Shown here piece by piece: positions 11,630 to 23,694 of a DNA stretch of 64,000 bases (positions are counted from its first letter, which is position 1; every line of letters starts with the position of its first letter). The position numbers and the translations under genes were made by a program. The stretch covers positions 119,179,690 to 119,243,689 of the forward strand of contig CM019066.1 in NCBI GenBank assembly GCA_009667805.1. The letters are read 5' to 3'. The notes under the pieces are model-generated. The model did not search any database and was not told where the DNA came from. It worked only from the letters and a program-made list of their open reading frames with translations. The stretch is from Leptobrachium leishanense. Taxonomy: Eukaryota > Chordata > Amphibia > Anura > Megophryidae.

Positions 11630-12680
11630 TTAGTCGCAATTTTTCAGTCCCACCCTGTGCAGAGCACTCTGGATGCGATTATATGATATTCTGCTTGACC
11701 CTTTGCTGTCATTCTCACCACGTCCTCTTCTCATTTTAATGAGATTTGACGATGCCAAATCATTACTTAAATCACTGCATGGTTTTCTGAGCAAGCACAA
11801 AAAAAAAGATTTAATAACTCAAAAATAAAACAATATTGAATAAAAAAACACAAAGACAAGCCAAAACAGAAAGGTGTCCAAGAACACTAGCTCAAAAAGC
11901 ATCACTATGTCATAGTTCATGGGAAATCGTTCAGGAATTTATGCTTTAGAGCCAACATAAATTTCTTTAGTTAGCTCAAAACAATGTTTGTTTATTTTAC
12001 AAATTGCACTTTTTATAAATCAAACATTCAAAAACTGCCAATTGTAAGAGAAGCCTTCTGCAACAGGTCAATGAATTAATTTTTCTAAATTTGCTAATTT
12101 AGTTCAGTTTAGTTGTCAACTGTTCTAAATGTAATGAATAAGTCTTAAAAGAACTTGCAGATGTCTTGTGATCGAGTTTACTCAATGTGTAATTCCTGAT
12201 TCAAAATATTTTATTTATTGCAAAGTAAATACATTGGCAAATGGGCTTCAGAACATGCCGCTGACATTTCAACACATTTACGTGACAGCCATTGTGTTCA
12301 AGTTAATTGAAAAGCTTGCAGGTTCATTCCTTGATGGGAAAAACAGAGCCTAAGCTGTAATGTACATGTAGTAGCACCTTTTGGCCAGCAGAGGGAACCT
12401 TCTGCCACATAGAGCTTACCTACAGTGAACATATACAGTGGGAAACCTCTGTATATATTTACTGCATAGTGAAAGAAAGTAATTTTCTGTAAATCCACTG
12501 GTACCTGCTAGTGGTTTTATGGAAAATCACTTTGTAATAAAAGAGTTGAAATAATTTAAGAACTACTTCCAAACAGCTGCTTTGTAGCATATGCATGAAC
12601 CTTTTGGTTAGCATAACTCTTGAAAGTGCCATGCTATTATGTGCGCATTTTACTACAATCTCTTCTGCCACCCCCTAAAA
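11630..12680. other. Unassigned sequence
   Basis: Apparently single-copy and AT-rich. No coding signal or terminal repeat recognised. Confidence 0.5.
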
Positions 12681-12789
12681 TCATAATTACCTGCAAAGCT
12701 AAACCTACCACGCCGCCCGAGTATCACCTCCATAGAGTCCATAGGACTCCATTGAGGCTTTGACTGCTGGGTCATATGACCTGCGGGAT

Positions 12790-13323
12790 CTCTCCTCTCG
12801 TGAGATCCTGCACGTCGGCGGAGTGATTTGTGGAGGGAGACTTGGGACTTTTTCCGAGTCTCACTCTGATCCTGGTGGCTAGAAGAGACAGATCGGGCCA
12901 CCATTCTCGCTGCGGGATGGATGAGAGGTGCGTATGTGATTTTTGGGGGGATTTTAAGATGGGGATGGATGAGAAGTGCGTATGTGATTTTGGGGGGGAT
13001 TTTAAGCTGGGGCTGAATGATTCCGCAGAAGAGGAATCCGTTAGCACTAGCTCCAAGCTGGGGTTAACTTTTGAGTTAACCTCAACAGGACGTAATAAGT
13101 GTTAAGACTTTGTAATCCTAACGTTAATTAACTCTTTGTGCTCCCCATGTTAAGCAAAGTACAGTAAGCTCCGGCTGAAAAGCACAAGCTCCGAATCACA
13201 ATTTTTTTTAACTCATCACCTTTCGGATTGTAATATGGTCGGCCTGCTCTAGGGCCACTTAACCTTACATTATCACTCACATAGCTGAGTGCTAACGTTA
13301 GTGTTAAGTATATAATAGGGCCC
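12790..13323. mobile_element. Degenerate element with ATAATAGGGCCC end
   Basis: The right end GTTAGTGTTAAGTATATAA plus TAGGGCCC matches 17316-17750, and the interior shares the word GATGAGAGGTG. A tandem duplication of about 47 bp (12915-13009) occupies its centre. The left end could not be placed. Confidence 0.5.
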
Positions 13324-13469
13324 TTCGTTTTTTAATACAGAAAAAATAAGTGTCCCATCAAGTATGAAGAAACAATACAGAAAAGAGAATATTTATATTT
13401 TATGTGCATTTACCAAATTTGTATATACTGTATGCCCAGAAATATCAATCCATGTATAAGACTCTAGAA

Positions 13470-13587
13470 CAGGGATCTGCAAACTTGACCCTCCAGATGT
13501 TATGGAACTACATTCCCCATGATGCTCAGCCAATCTAATGATTGGTTAAGCATCAAGGGAGATGTTGTTCCAAAACATCCAGCCCTG
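13470..13587. mobile_element. 118-bp hAT MITE
   Basis: It starts CAGGGATCTGCAAACTTGAC, ends CATCCAGCCCTG, and is flanked by a perfect 8-bp duplication CTCTAGAA (13462-13469, 13588-13595). An 8-bp duplication with CAG...CTG ends is diagnostic of hAT. Confidence 0.9.
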
Positions 13588-13595
13588 CTCTAGAA

Positions 13596-14462
13596 CGTGT
13601 TTGCTTTGCTAATCTGTTCAGTGACTGTCTCTGTATATTGTCTTCAATTTATTCAGTTTTTTCAGGACATATAGTTTTTTTTTTTATATCTGAACGCCAT
13701 CTACATCTTCCTGAGATAATTATCTTAATCCCAGCAGATTCCTATTTCTGTTAAAAAAATAAAAATATAAAAGCAATGCTCAATGCTAGGCATTCTATAA
13801 ATAAATACATAGAATTCTCATGCCCATAATTGGGCAATTCTTTCCTTGGTACATTTACGCAGCATTTGAGAGGCGTGCTAAAGAATGCTGATTATTTTAA
13901 GATCAGATCTTGCAACATTTCCCATATGTTTCTCAGCTCTTTATCGCTGTAGGATATCAATTCAGCCAGGTTTATTATAAGCATGAAGACCAGATCTTTT
14001 TTTTCTTCCAGTCATGATTAGCTATTACAGTAGGCTGTTAAAATGTGTGACTAGAAAATAAAAAAAGTCAGCCTACTTTTCCGAGCTGCTCAAGTTTCCA
14101 ACCTACTGTCGCCCTGCTGTTTTCTATCAGCTAGCCTTTAGTTGATTAGTGTCTTGGCAACACCGGCAAAGGAGAAACATAACATTTCTTTTTCAGCCAG
14201 CAGGACTGGTGTAAGTTACTTTGTGGTTTGCTGGAATGAAACCCAGTTGGGTTCTGGCCATATATCTTTTTTATATGATTTTTCTTCTTTTACGCCAATG
14301 ATGCCCTTTCTTCCATCCCTTATTAAGCAAGATTGATGCTGAGGTTGACTCGGATACATTTTTATTGTCGTATTTAAATTATAATGGAACAATAACAATG
14401 AAAAAATATATATATATTTATAATCTGTTATAAAGCTGATGTAGTTTGAACATATATAATTA
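13596..14462. other. Unassigned sequence
   Basis: No gene or repeat boundary recognised. AT-rich, with a short TATATA tract near 14406. Confidence 0.5.
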
Positions 14463-14466
14463 TTAA

Positions 14467-15071
14467 AGGAACACTCTAATAAAAAATCACCCCCCCTGTT
14501 TTTTAATCCTAACCTATCCCTATTCCCTTAATAAATCTTTATTTTTATTTCTTTTACTTGTAACTGTAATACTTACCCTAAAATCCTTTTGTTTCCAGCG
14601 GTGTTTTTTTTTTATATACTCACCTCCCTCCTCTTCCGCTCCCGTCCTTCTTCCATCCGACTTGCCTTCTGGTTTACGTGAGAAGCGCGCATGCGCGCCT
14701 CTCACGTAAGCCAGCCAATCGGCAGGCTTCCTCCCGGCTCCCTCTGAGGATTAGTGTTGCGTGCAAGAGGATGCGCGCAACACTAACCCTCAGAGGGAGC
14801 CGCCAGCTTCTGCGGTGAGTAGGAGACGTCATCGCGCTGAAAGCGCGATGACGTCTCCTACTCGGCAAAAGTCGGCAGAAGCGGGAAATATGATTCCCGC
14901 TCTGCTGACTGACAGCTGGGAGGGCGGAGTAAACTCCTCCGCCTCTCTCAGCTGTTTTCAGCATTTTCTGCTGAACTGCTGAGCGGAGGGAGGGGGGACA
15001 CAGGGCAGGATACTCCGGGCATCATGACCACCTAAAATAGCTTAGGCAGTCATGTTGCTTAGAGTATCCCT
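14467..15071. mobile_element. TTAA-flanked MITE with strong internal hairpins
   Basis: TTAA lies at 14463-14466 and 15072-15075. Ends are AGGAACACTCTAATA and GCTTAGAGTATCCCT, resembling the Kolobok/T2-type MITEs known from Xenopus (recalled). The centre has two long stem-loops: arms 14736-14761 / 14776-14801, and a perfect 22-bp pair 14817-14838 / 14842-14863 with a 3-base loop. Confidence 0.8.
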
Positions 15072-15075
15072 TTAA

Positions 15076-15507
15076 CAAAACCTTTTAATGAAAAAAACTT
15101 TGAACTAAAAAATATATAGATTTGAAAAATCCTCTTATTCCACATATTTATTAAGCAGACCGTATATTTAACAATTTATTTTTAGAATTGATATTTTAAA
15201 AAGAATTCTCATGCCTTTGAAACGTAAAATTAATTTCCAGTCTAGAAATATAATACAATTACTTGTCTTCTGCTTCACAGGAATTGCTGCACTTCTATCG
15301 CTCTGTGTACAAAACAGCAAGGCATAATCATATTGTCTTTCATAGAGCATCAGTCACGAGGTGTTTTAGCGATGCAAAGTCTCTGAATTCAAGCCACCAG
15401 CCATTTTTTTATGTTTTTAAATTAAATAAAACTTATAGCTTGTGTTTGTTTATGAATGGTCAACTGAAATAATTTCATTTATCTCTTTACAGTGAATGCT
15501 TTACACT
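15076..15507. other. Unassigned sequence
   Basis: No gene or repeat boundary recognised. Confidence 0.5.
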
Positions 15508-15511
15508 TTAA

Positions 15512-15961
15512 CCCCTTCACTGCCGATAGAGATAACTCGGGATTGAAATGCACCATCTGGTGCCCCGATATCGAGATATCTCGATCTGCTGATCTGCAGC
15601 CCAAAAGCAAATGAAATTAATTTGCTGCAAAGAAATTTGTTTGCTTCTGGCCTGGGCTGCAGAAGGTGCCCCCAAAACCCTCAAAGAGCTGAAACTGTAA
15701 AATCTGCTGCCCAAAGCTCTGAAATATCAGGCTTTCAGCAGCCGATGCAGGGAGAAATAGAAGAAAATAGACCAGCCGCTCAAACCTCCAGGTCAATTTG
15801 GCAGTAGACGTCGCCATCTAATGGCCAAAAATAGGTTAGTTATAGTAAGACATGCAATAGCTCAAATATTTTTTACTTTAACATTAATTAAAAATAATTT
15901 CACAAAAAAACACTGGTTTCTGACAATGGTTTTTTTGGACAATCACTTGGTAGTGATGGGG
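15512..15961. mobile_element. 450-bp TTAA-flanked element
   Basis: TTAA at 15508-15511 and 15962-15965. Inverted ends CCCCTTCACTGCC / GGTAGTGATGGGG. The longer, multiply interrupted relative 39705-41673 shares both ends and the phrase TGGTGCCCCGATAT. Confidence 0.8.
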
Positions 15962-15965
15962 TTAA

Positions 15966-16625
15966 AATTGTAAAGTTGGTCACAAAATAGGGGTTTGGAA
16001 AGTATGTAATAAATAGCAATAGTCACTTGAGACAACTGTCAATATAATGACTTTTTTCTCATTTCTTAAACCAATTTAATACATAATATTATTCTGCAAA
16101 TATTGAGTAAAATTACATATTGACTACAAGAATAAGACATAATCTTTCTCAGGGGATGGTGCCACGCATATGATGATTGGAAGGAGCCCACACAGTAATA
16201 CTAGAGATTGGTAAATTATTCGTTATTATGGGGCAATAGCCATTATAGTATAAAATTGCCACTATTATAGGTAGATGCATGCTCCTTGTAATACTTTATG
16301 ATGAATGTCACACTTTACATTTGAGAAGAGTAGACCTGTGAAGTATTCAACACATGATGCAGTTTGATGAGAATAACTCTAACAGCACCCATTCTTTGTA
16401 AAATAATCTTTAGCTACACTGACTGACATGTGTCAGAATTACAGTATAAAAACTTGAATACATCCACTTCAATAATGTGTAAAGAAAAGCAATCTGCTCT
16501 ATATATTCTCATGGGTCGATGCTGACAAATACCCCAGGGAAGAATGTACATTAACCTTTTGGCTTTTGGGCACAGACTTATCTTTAAAAATCAAAACATT
16601 CAATAAAGATGAATTTACAGCATCA
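15966..16625. other. Unassigned sequence
   Basis: AT-rich. No gene or repeat boundary recognised. Confidence 0.5.
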
Positions 16626-16628
16626 TAA

Positions 16629-17110
16629 GACTAATGTCAGACGAGCGCAGTCTGAGCGCACTCTGTGTGCATGCAGAACGGACAGACATCCTGACGGAAG
16701 ATACTGCAGACACCACACAATCAGTTTTTTTTGACGGACGTAGAAAAAAAGGGAACTATGTGAAACAAAATTAATATGAAAAATGATAAAAATTTATACA
16801 TGATATGAAAAGCCATTGTGTGCATCAAGGTGCTGGACGTCGCAAATGCGGTCCGTCTGACATCGTTCCATCACACACACACACACACACACAATGCTAT
16901 GTGGACGTGGCGCACTCTGAGCGTCCGTTCTAGCGGTTTTACATTCTTGCCTAACTTGCGTCCGTTTGCCACGTGCGTTGTATGTGTGTGCTGTTCGGTG
17001 CAGACACACATAGTGTGTGTGGGTCTCTATTGCTCATGATTCTATGCTACGACGGATGTTAAACTGTGCGGCAACACTGACGTGATAACTGCATTCGTCT
17101 GACATGGGCC
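16629..17110. mobile_element. MITE of the GGCTAATGTCAGACGA family, inverted
   Basis: Exact TAA duplication (16626-16628, 17111-17113). The interior is the reverse complement of 3919-4375, with a CA dinucleotide run at 16872-16893 that is absent from the sister copies. Confidence 0.85.
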
Positions 17111-17315
17111 TAAACGCAAGACGTTATAACTCGCCATTAACTTTATTTGTGCTAAACAAAATAAATTACATGTTTATCAAACCTTAAAAGTCTAATTTTA
17201 AATTGAATCAATGGAAGAGAACATTATACATTTTCTCACATATACATCTTCCCTCTGCAATGAGCCAGCAAGGTATTCTTCAATCAATACAACTTTTGCT
17301 ATCTTACCCCACATT

Positions 17316-17750
17316 GGGCTATATTACAATCTTCACGTTGAGGGACTTTTTTCTCCCAGTATCCCTCTGATCCCAGTGGCAAGAAGAAGCAGATTGACTT
17401 GCTGTTCTTGCCGCGGGATGAGAGGTGAGTATCTGATGTTTGCCATTTTTTTCAGCTGGTGCTGATTGATTCTGCAGTTGTGGTATCTTTTCAACTAACT
17501 GTAGCAGGACGTAATTAGCATTAGGACTTTATATTCCTGATGCTAATTAACACTTTGCGCCATGTTAAGCATAGGGAACACAAAGTATAGAAAACTCGTG
17601 CTGAAAAGCGCAAGTTTCAAGTCGCTATCGGGTTTTTTAACCCTTTAGCGTTCAGATTGTAATATGGGCTGAAAACGCTAGGGCCTTAACCTAACGTTAA
17701 CGCTTACACAGCTGAGCGCTAACGTTAGCGTTAAGAATGTAATAGGGCCC
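17316..17750. mobile_element. MITE with GGGCTATATTACAATC ends
   Basis: Inverted ends GGGCTATATTACAAT and AATGTAATAGGGCCC, with a 3-bp ATT duplication (17313-17315, 17751-17753). Related ends occur at 13323 and 45398. Confidence 0.8.
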
Positions 17751-17884
17751 ATTGTTTCTGCATTTATTATATTTTGGATGATAGGTTTATTTTTATTTCT
17801 CTTTTTTTTATCCCACTCTGACGGTCAGTCTGTTCTGTCTGCTCCTTATTATAAATTCTTCATGTGCAATGGGAATTCTCTCTT

Positions 17885-18111
17885 AATTTTACATTGTTAC
17901 ATAGGCTGAAAAAAAGACATGCGTCCTTCGAGTTCAGCCTTTCACACATCACCTACTGCTGTTGATCTAAAAGAAGGCAAAAAACCCAGTCTGAAGCGCT
18001 CGCCAATATGCAACATACTGGGAAAATATTCCTTCTTGACCCCAGAATGGCGTCAGATTTCTCCCTGGATCAAGAAACTTTTACCCACATATTAAAAATT
18101 ATGACCTTTAA
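17885..18111. mobile_element. CR1-like LINE/SINE fragment
   Basis: This contains the recurrent phrases CATCACCTACTGCTGTTGAT and CCTTCTTGACCCCAGAATGG, which I recall from a common frog CR1-type repeat. No ORF survives. Confidence 0.5.
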
Positions 18112-21100
18112 TTATTATTATTATTATTCTTTATTTATAAAGCGCCAGCATATTCCGCAGCGCTGTACAATAAGCACAGTATAGACAGGTTTACAATACA
18201 TTGAACAACATTTGACAAACAGTACAGGAGGAGATGAGGGCCCTATTCCCGTAGGAACTCACAATCTGGGAGGGTTGGGGTTGGAAACAGGAGGAGAGGA
18301 CTGTAAGGTGAGAGTGATTGATGGTTGTGTCAGTGAGTTGGGTGGTAGGCTTCCCTAAATAGGAATGTTTTCAGGGAGCGTTTGAAGGAAGAGAAGTTAG
18401 GGGAAAGTCTGACAGTACGAGGGAGAGCGTTCCAGAGAGTGGGGGTTGCGCGTCAGAAATCCTGCAGTCTATCATGGGAAGAGGTGATGCGGGGAGAAGC
18501 TAGGCGCAGGTCACTGTTTGACCTTAGGGAGCGGGCTGGTGTGTATTTGGTGATTAGTGAGGACAGGTAGTGGAGCTGAGTTAGTGAGGGTTTTGTAGGT
18601 AAGGATAAGGATTTTGAACTTAATTCTGCAGTGGATGGGGAGCCAGTGAAGGGACTCGCAGAGGGGAGCGGCAGAGACAGAGCGGCGGGTGAGGTGAATT
18701 AGCCTGGCGGAGGCGTTCAGGATGGATTGTAGGGGGGAGGAGCGGGACAGAGGGAGGCCAGATAAGAGATTTTGCAATAGTCGAGTCGGGAGATTACCAG
18801 GGCGTGTATGAGTTGTTTTGTGGTGACAGTGGTAAGAAATGGCCGAATTCTGGAAATATTACACAGTTGGTATCGGCAGGAGGTGAAAGAGATTTGATGT
18901 GGGGGATGAAGGAAAGAGCAGAGTCAAGTGTAACTCCAAGGCAGCGAACTTGGTTTGATGGGAGATGGTGATACCCCCACCGTGATAGAGAAGTCAGGAG
19001 GTGGGGAGGCATTGGAGGGAGGAATAAGTAGGAGTTCAGTCTTTGACATGTTGATCTTTAGGTGGTGGGAGGCCATCCAGGAGGAGATGCCAGATAAACA
19101 GTCACTGACTTTTGAAAGGACAGGGGAGAGAGATCAGGGGTAGAGGGGTAAATCTGAGTGTCATCAGCGTAGAGGTGGTAATTAAAGCCAAAGCTGTTGA
19201 TGATTTTGCCCAGAGAGGAGGTGTAGATGGAAAAGAGCAGAGGACCAAGGACAGAGCCTTGAGGTACACCAACAGATAGAGGCAATGAGGAGGAGGAGTT
19301 ACCAGCAACAGGACACACAGAAGGACCTGTTGGATAATAGGGTCAACCCAAGCAAGTGCAGTGTCACCGAGACCAGAGAGTTGAGGGTCTGTAGAAGGAG
19401 GGGGTGGTCAACAGTGTCAAAAGCAGCCGAGAGGTCAAGCAGGATGAGAATAGAATAGTGGCCGTGTTTTTTAGCAGTTAGGAGGTCGTTGGTGACTTTG
19501 GTGAGGGCAGTTTCAGTTGAGTGTAGGGGACGGAAGCCAGATTGCAGGGGGTCAAGTAGGGGAATTGGAGGACAGGAAGAGGGAGAGGCGGTTGAAGACT
19601 AGTTTTTCTAAGAGCTTTGATGTGAAGGGAAGCAGGTATACAGGGCGGTAATTGGATGGAGAGTTGGGATCTAGGGATGGTTTCTTTAGTAAAGGGGTAA
19701 CTAGCGCGTGTTTGAAGGCGGATGGAAAGGAGCCAGTGGAGAGAGATAGGTTGAAGATATGTGTGAGAGCAGGGGTGAGGGAGGAGGAGAGGGGAGGAAT
19801 TAGATGTGAGGGAATGGGGTCGAGCGGGCACGTGGTGAGATGTGAGGAGGACAATAAGGAATTGACTTCCTCCTCAGTGGCTGGGAGGAAGCGGCAGAGG
19901 GTGGCACCTGTGGGAGTGGAGGTGGCAGATAACTATCTTGTGTTGGGATGTTACTTCTGACAGTTAGAGTTTTACTGAGGAAGTAGTCTGCCAGGTCTTG
20001 AGCGCTGAAGGCAGCTGTGGGGGGAGGTGCAGGTGGGTAGAGGAGGGTGTTGAAGGTGGACCAGAGCCGTTTAGGGTTGGAGGACAGCGTAGATATAAGA
20101 GATGAGAAGAAGGATTGTTTGGCCAAGTGGAGGGCAGAGGTGTATGACCGGAGAATAAACTTCAAGTGAACAAAATCAGCTTCAGAGCGGGATTTCCTCC
20201 AGGCATGCTCTGCAGTGCGGGAGCATCTTTGCAGGTAGCGAGTCTGGAGGGTGTGCCAGGGCTGAAGCTGGCGGCGTGGGGCCTTACAGAGTCAAAGAGG
20301 AGCAAGAGTGTCTAGAGCAGAGATAAGCGTTGTGTTGTAGTGATTAGTGGCAGCATCAGGGCAGGTGAAGGATGAGGTATGAGGGAGGTGGTGAAGTAGG
20401 TTGGAGAATTGATGGGGGTCCACAGCATGTAGATTTCTGCGAGTGTGTGTGCGGGGTGGGGGAGCAGGGTGTTTAGGAAGTCCAGATAGGTTGAAAGAGA
20501 GAAGGTGGTGGTCAGAGATGGGGAAAGGGAGACAGTTGAACTCAGAAATGGAGCAGAGGTTTGGAAAAGACAAGGTCAATAGCGTGACCATCGCGGTGGG
20601 TAGGGAGGAGGGAGGATTGTGTGAGTCCAAGGGAGGACGTGAGTGAAAGAAGTTTGGAGGCAGCAGGGGCGGAAGGATCATCAATGGGAATGTTGAAGTC
20701 CCCGAGAATTAAGCATGGAAGATTAGAGAAGACAGGAAGTGAGAAAGCCAGGTAGCAAAGTGGTCAAAGAACTGGGAGAGTTGGTCCCGGTGGGCGGTAG
20801 ATGACTGCCACCCTGAGAGCCAGAGGAGAGAACAGGCGGATGCAGTGTGTCTCAAAGGAGGAGAAGGAGAGGGATGGGGGTGGAGGGAGATGCTGGTAGG
20901 TACAGGTGGGAGAGAGCAGGAGTCCGACCCCGCCACCATTTCTCTCACCCCGGTCTGGGGGTATGGCTCAAGTGTAGACCGCCATGTGAGAGAGCAGCAA
21001 CGGAGGCCGTGTCAGAGGCAGTTAGCCAGGTTTCAGTTAAAGCTAGGAGGTTGAAGGAGTTTGAAAGGAAGAGGTCATGGATTGCTGTGAGTTTGTTGCA

Positions 21101-21910
21101 CACAGAGCGAGCGTTCCAGAGGGCGCAGGAGAAAGAGGACAGGCGCTGAGGGATTATGGGAATGAGGTTGCTGGGCTTGCAGGGAGGTGATTTATGTGCG
21201 ATGGAGATAGGATGAGAGGGAAGTATTGGATGTGTTGTGGGGCCAGGGTTAGGGGATATGTCACCTGAATAGAGTAACAGCAGGAGGGTGAGAAAGAGAA
21301 GGTGGGAATGGGATTTGTGGGAGTGATTGGCAGCACGAGAGTTAGAGGGAGACCATGTTCTGAGGAAACAGAGGAGCTCATGTGAGGCCATCATGTGGGA
21401 CGAGAGGAGGGAGGGGGAGATGCAGATAGTGTAGGGGTTGGTGGTAGAGGGGCAGGAGTTCCATTTAAGGAGAAAGGTAGAAGTAAAGAGTAGAAGCGTG
21501 AGAGAAAGCATGATATAGACTGTGTTTACCCGGAGTAAAAAGTGGGCCTTGCAGTTCCTTCCTCCAGTCCTGCAACTCCAGGAATCAACTCTGAACGTCC
21601 ACTTAGGGTGCCACTCAACTCCAGGAATCAACTCTGAACGTCCACTTAGGGTGCCACTCAACTCCAGGAATCAACTCTGAACGTCCACTTAGGGTGTCAC
21701 TCAACTCCAGGAATCAACTCTGAACGTCCACTTAGGGATGCCACTTGGGGATGTCACAAGAGCCAAGGCTCAGTGGAGCCACTCTTAAATGTTATATAGG
21801 GCGGACTGATTACTTTTTAACTGCCTGAATGCAAACACCTGAAGCTGGATGGGCTGTGTCAATAGGGCAGGAGATTCACATGCTAATTAGCAAAGCAAAT
21901 GGTGGAGAAA
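18112..21910 (-). pseudogene. Near-full-length L2-type LINE, frameshifted
   Basis: Read on the minus strand, 5' to 3': a 5' region with four 43-bp tandem repeats; a hydrophobic N-terminus ending GDISPNPGP (21239-21265); endonuclease motifs WNARSVCNKL and LTETWL near 21050-21110; a GDFNIPIDDP block near 20690; reverse-transcriptase motifs NYRPVYLLPF near 19640, [13 protein letters not shown] and YADD at 19160-19171; then the C-terminal LHWLPIHCRIKFKILILTYK. It ends in the 3' tail GCGCTGCGGAATATGC and a TTA microsatellite at 18111-18135. Domain order and tail are those of L2. Many frameshifts and stops make it inactive. Confidence 0.9.
21575..21746 (-). repeat. Four 43-bp tandem repeats at the LINE 5' end
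   Basis: Units start at 21575, 21618, 21661 and 21704, each beginning ACTCCAGGAATCAACTCTG; they differ by only a base or two. Tandem 5' UTR monomers often carry promoter activity in LINEs, which is inference here. Confidence 0.9.
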
Positions 21911-22044
21911 AACAAAAATAAATTAAAAAAAATACAGATAAAGACCAAGGTAACATTTTAATGTGGGTGCCTGCGAATACTGGGTGATGGGGGTCCTACC
22001 AGCAAAAGTATGCAGGGGATCAGTTGAGATGTGGGTGTCTAATA

Positions 22045-23205
22045 AAAAAATATTATGTTTTTTGCAGGAAGTCATCCAGCCATTGTTTAAACGTCTGTAC
22101 AGACTCTGACCCAACCACCTCGACAGGCAGAGAATTCCACAGCTTTATTGTTCTCACTGTAAAATAGCCCTTCCTATGCTTTAGGCTGAATTTCTTTTCA
22201 TCCAGTCTAAATGGGTGACCTTGTGTCCTGTGTACAGTCCTGTTAATGAATAGGTTTCCAGACAAAGGTTTATAATGGCCGCGTATATATTTATATAAAA
22301 GTTATCAGATCCCCTCTAAGGCGCCGTATATATTTATATAAAGTTATCAGATCACCTCTAAGGCGCTGTTTCTGTAAACTAAACAGGTTTAAACTTGTTA
22401 GTCTTTCCTCATAACTTAAACCTTCCACTCCCCTTATTAATTTAGCCGCCCTTCTCTGCACTTTTTCTAACACCATAATATCCTTTCTTAAAACATGTGC
22501 CCAAAATCACACAGCATAGTCAAGATGCAGTCTTGAATTTGCCTCTGATTTATAAAGAGGCAAAATTATGTTTTCATCCCGAGAGTGAATTCCCTTTTAA
22601 TGCATGCCAATACCTTGCTGGCCTTGGCGACTGCTGTTTGACATCAGGCATTGTTACTTAATTTGAAGTCTATGATTATTCCCAATTCTTTCTCCTGATT
22701 TGATTTCCCTAACTCTGGATCATTTAGGGTATAAGTTGCTTGGTGTGTTCTTCACTCCAAAGTGCGCAACCTTGCATTTATCTACATTAAATTTGATCTG
22801 CCATGTGAGTGCCCAGTCCCCCAATCTATCTAAATTCCTCTGCTCACAGTGTGTGTTCCTAGTTTTGTATGAACTGCAAACACTAACACATGTATTTTGA
22901 TGCCTATTTGAAGGTCATTTATAAATAAAATGAATATAATTGGTCCTGTAACAGCCACTGAGGGACAACACTTACCACTGGTGTCTATCTTGAAAATTTT
23001 CCATTTATGACCACTCTCTGTACACGATCTTTTAGCCAGTTTTCTATCCAAGAACAAACATTTTCATCAATTTTTCTTAATTTAAATAGTAACCTCTTGT
23101 GCGCAACTGTTGAAAGCTTTGGCAAAATCCAAGTAATTCACATCCACTGTGACCCCCCTGATCTATACTTCTACTTACTTCCTCATAGAATGCAATTACG
23201 TTAGT
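22045..23205 (-). pseudogene. CR1-type LINE reverse-transcriptase remnant
   Basis: Minus-strand frames give TGPIIFILFINDL near 22950 (the RT domain), then KVLACIKREFT, the block [14 protein letters not shown] (start at 22476) and the C-terminal YFTVRTIKLWNSLPVEVV. The order is collinear with CR1-type ORF2, with several frameshifts. A 42-bp tandem duplication sits at 22282-22365. It is related to the fragment at 478-870. Confidence 0.85.
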
Positions 23206-23231
23206 CTTTCATGATCTGTGTTTCATAAAAC

Positions 23232-23660
23232 CATGTTATGAGTTTCTTTCCCCACAGCCACACACATCTCCATCTTCCCTCTGCAGTCCCACCTCCTGCC
23301 CCAACTACCCTCCCACCTAGTCCTTCTCCTGATTTTATAGCTCTCCCATCCAACTGCTTCCTCCTCTCTCTCAGTTTTACATTATCTGGCCCAAGCTTTT
23401 GGTCTTTTTCTGTACAGTCGTCTATCGGGTCACCAACTCCCTGCTCCCCTTTTGCTTCATATACCTTTGTCCCTTAGATTCTAAACTCACTGAATGTCTG
23501 GCCGAGTGAGCACCTGTTTAAATGCTGTATTAGAAGGACAATTATCCAGCTGCATGGCCTTCTGTTCGTAATGTATCATTATTTATTGTCTCATGTTTGT
23601 GCTTCCACATTGTAAAGTGCTGCAAAGTCTGTTGGAGCTATATAAATACCGTTACTGTTA
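23232..23660 (+). mobile_element. L2-type LINE 3' UTR fragment
   Basis: This ends GTAAAGTGCTGCAAAGTCTG and GAGCTATATAAATA, the sense counterpart of the tail at 18130-18175. The upstream part is pyrimidine-rich. No coding part remains. Confidence 0.65.
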
Positions 23661-23694
23661 CTATATAAAGCATCCACTTGATCAGTATAGAGTG

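Noticed and set aside
12361..12420. Possible SINE fragment with GGCCAGCAGAGGGAACC
   Set aside because: Too short and without a promoter box or tail; could be chance.
14520..14982. Overlapping frames on both strands
   Set aside because: Produced by the long GC-rich hairpins of a TTAA MITE.
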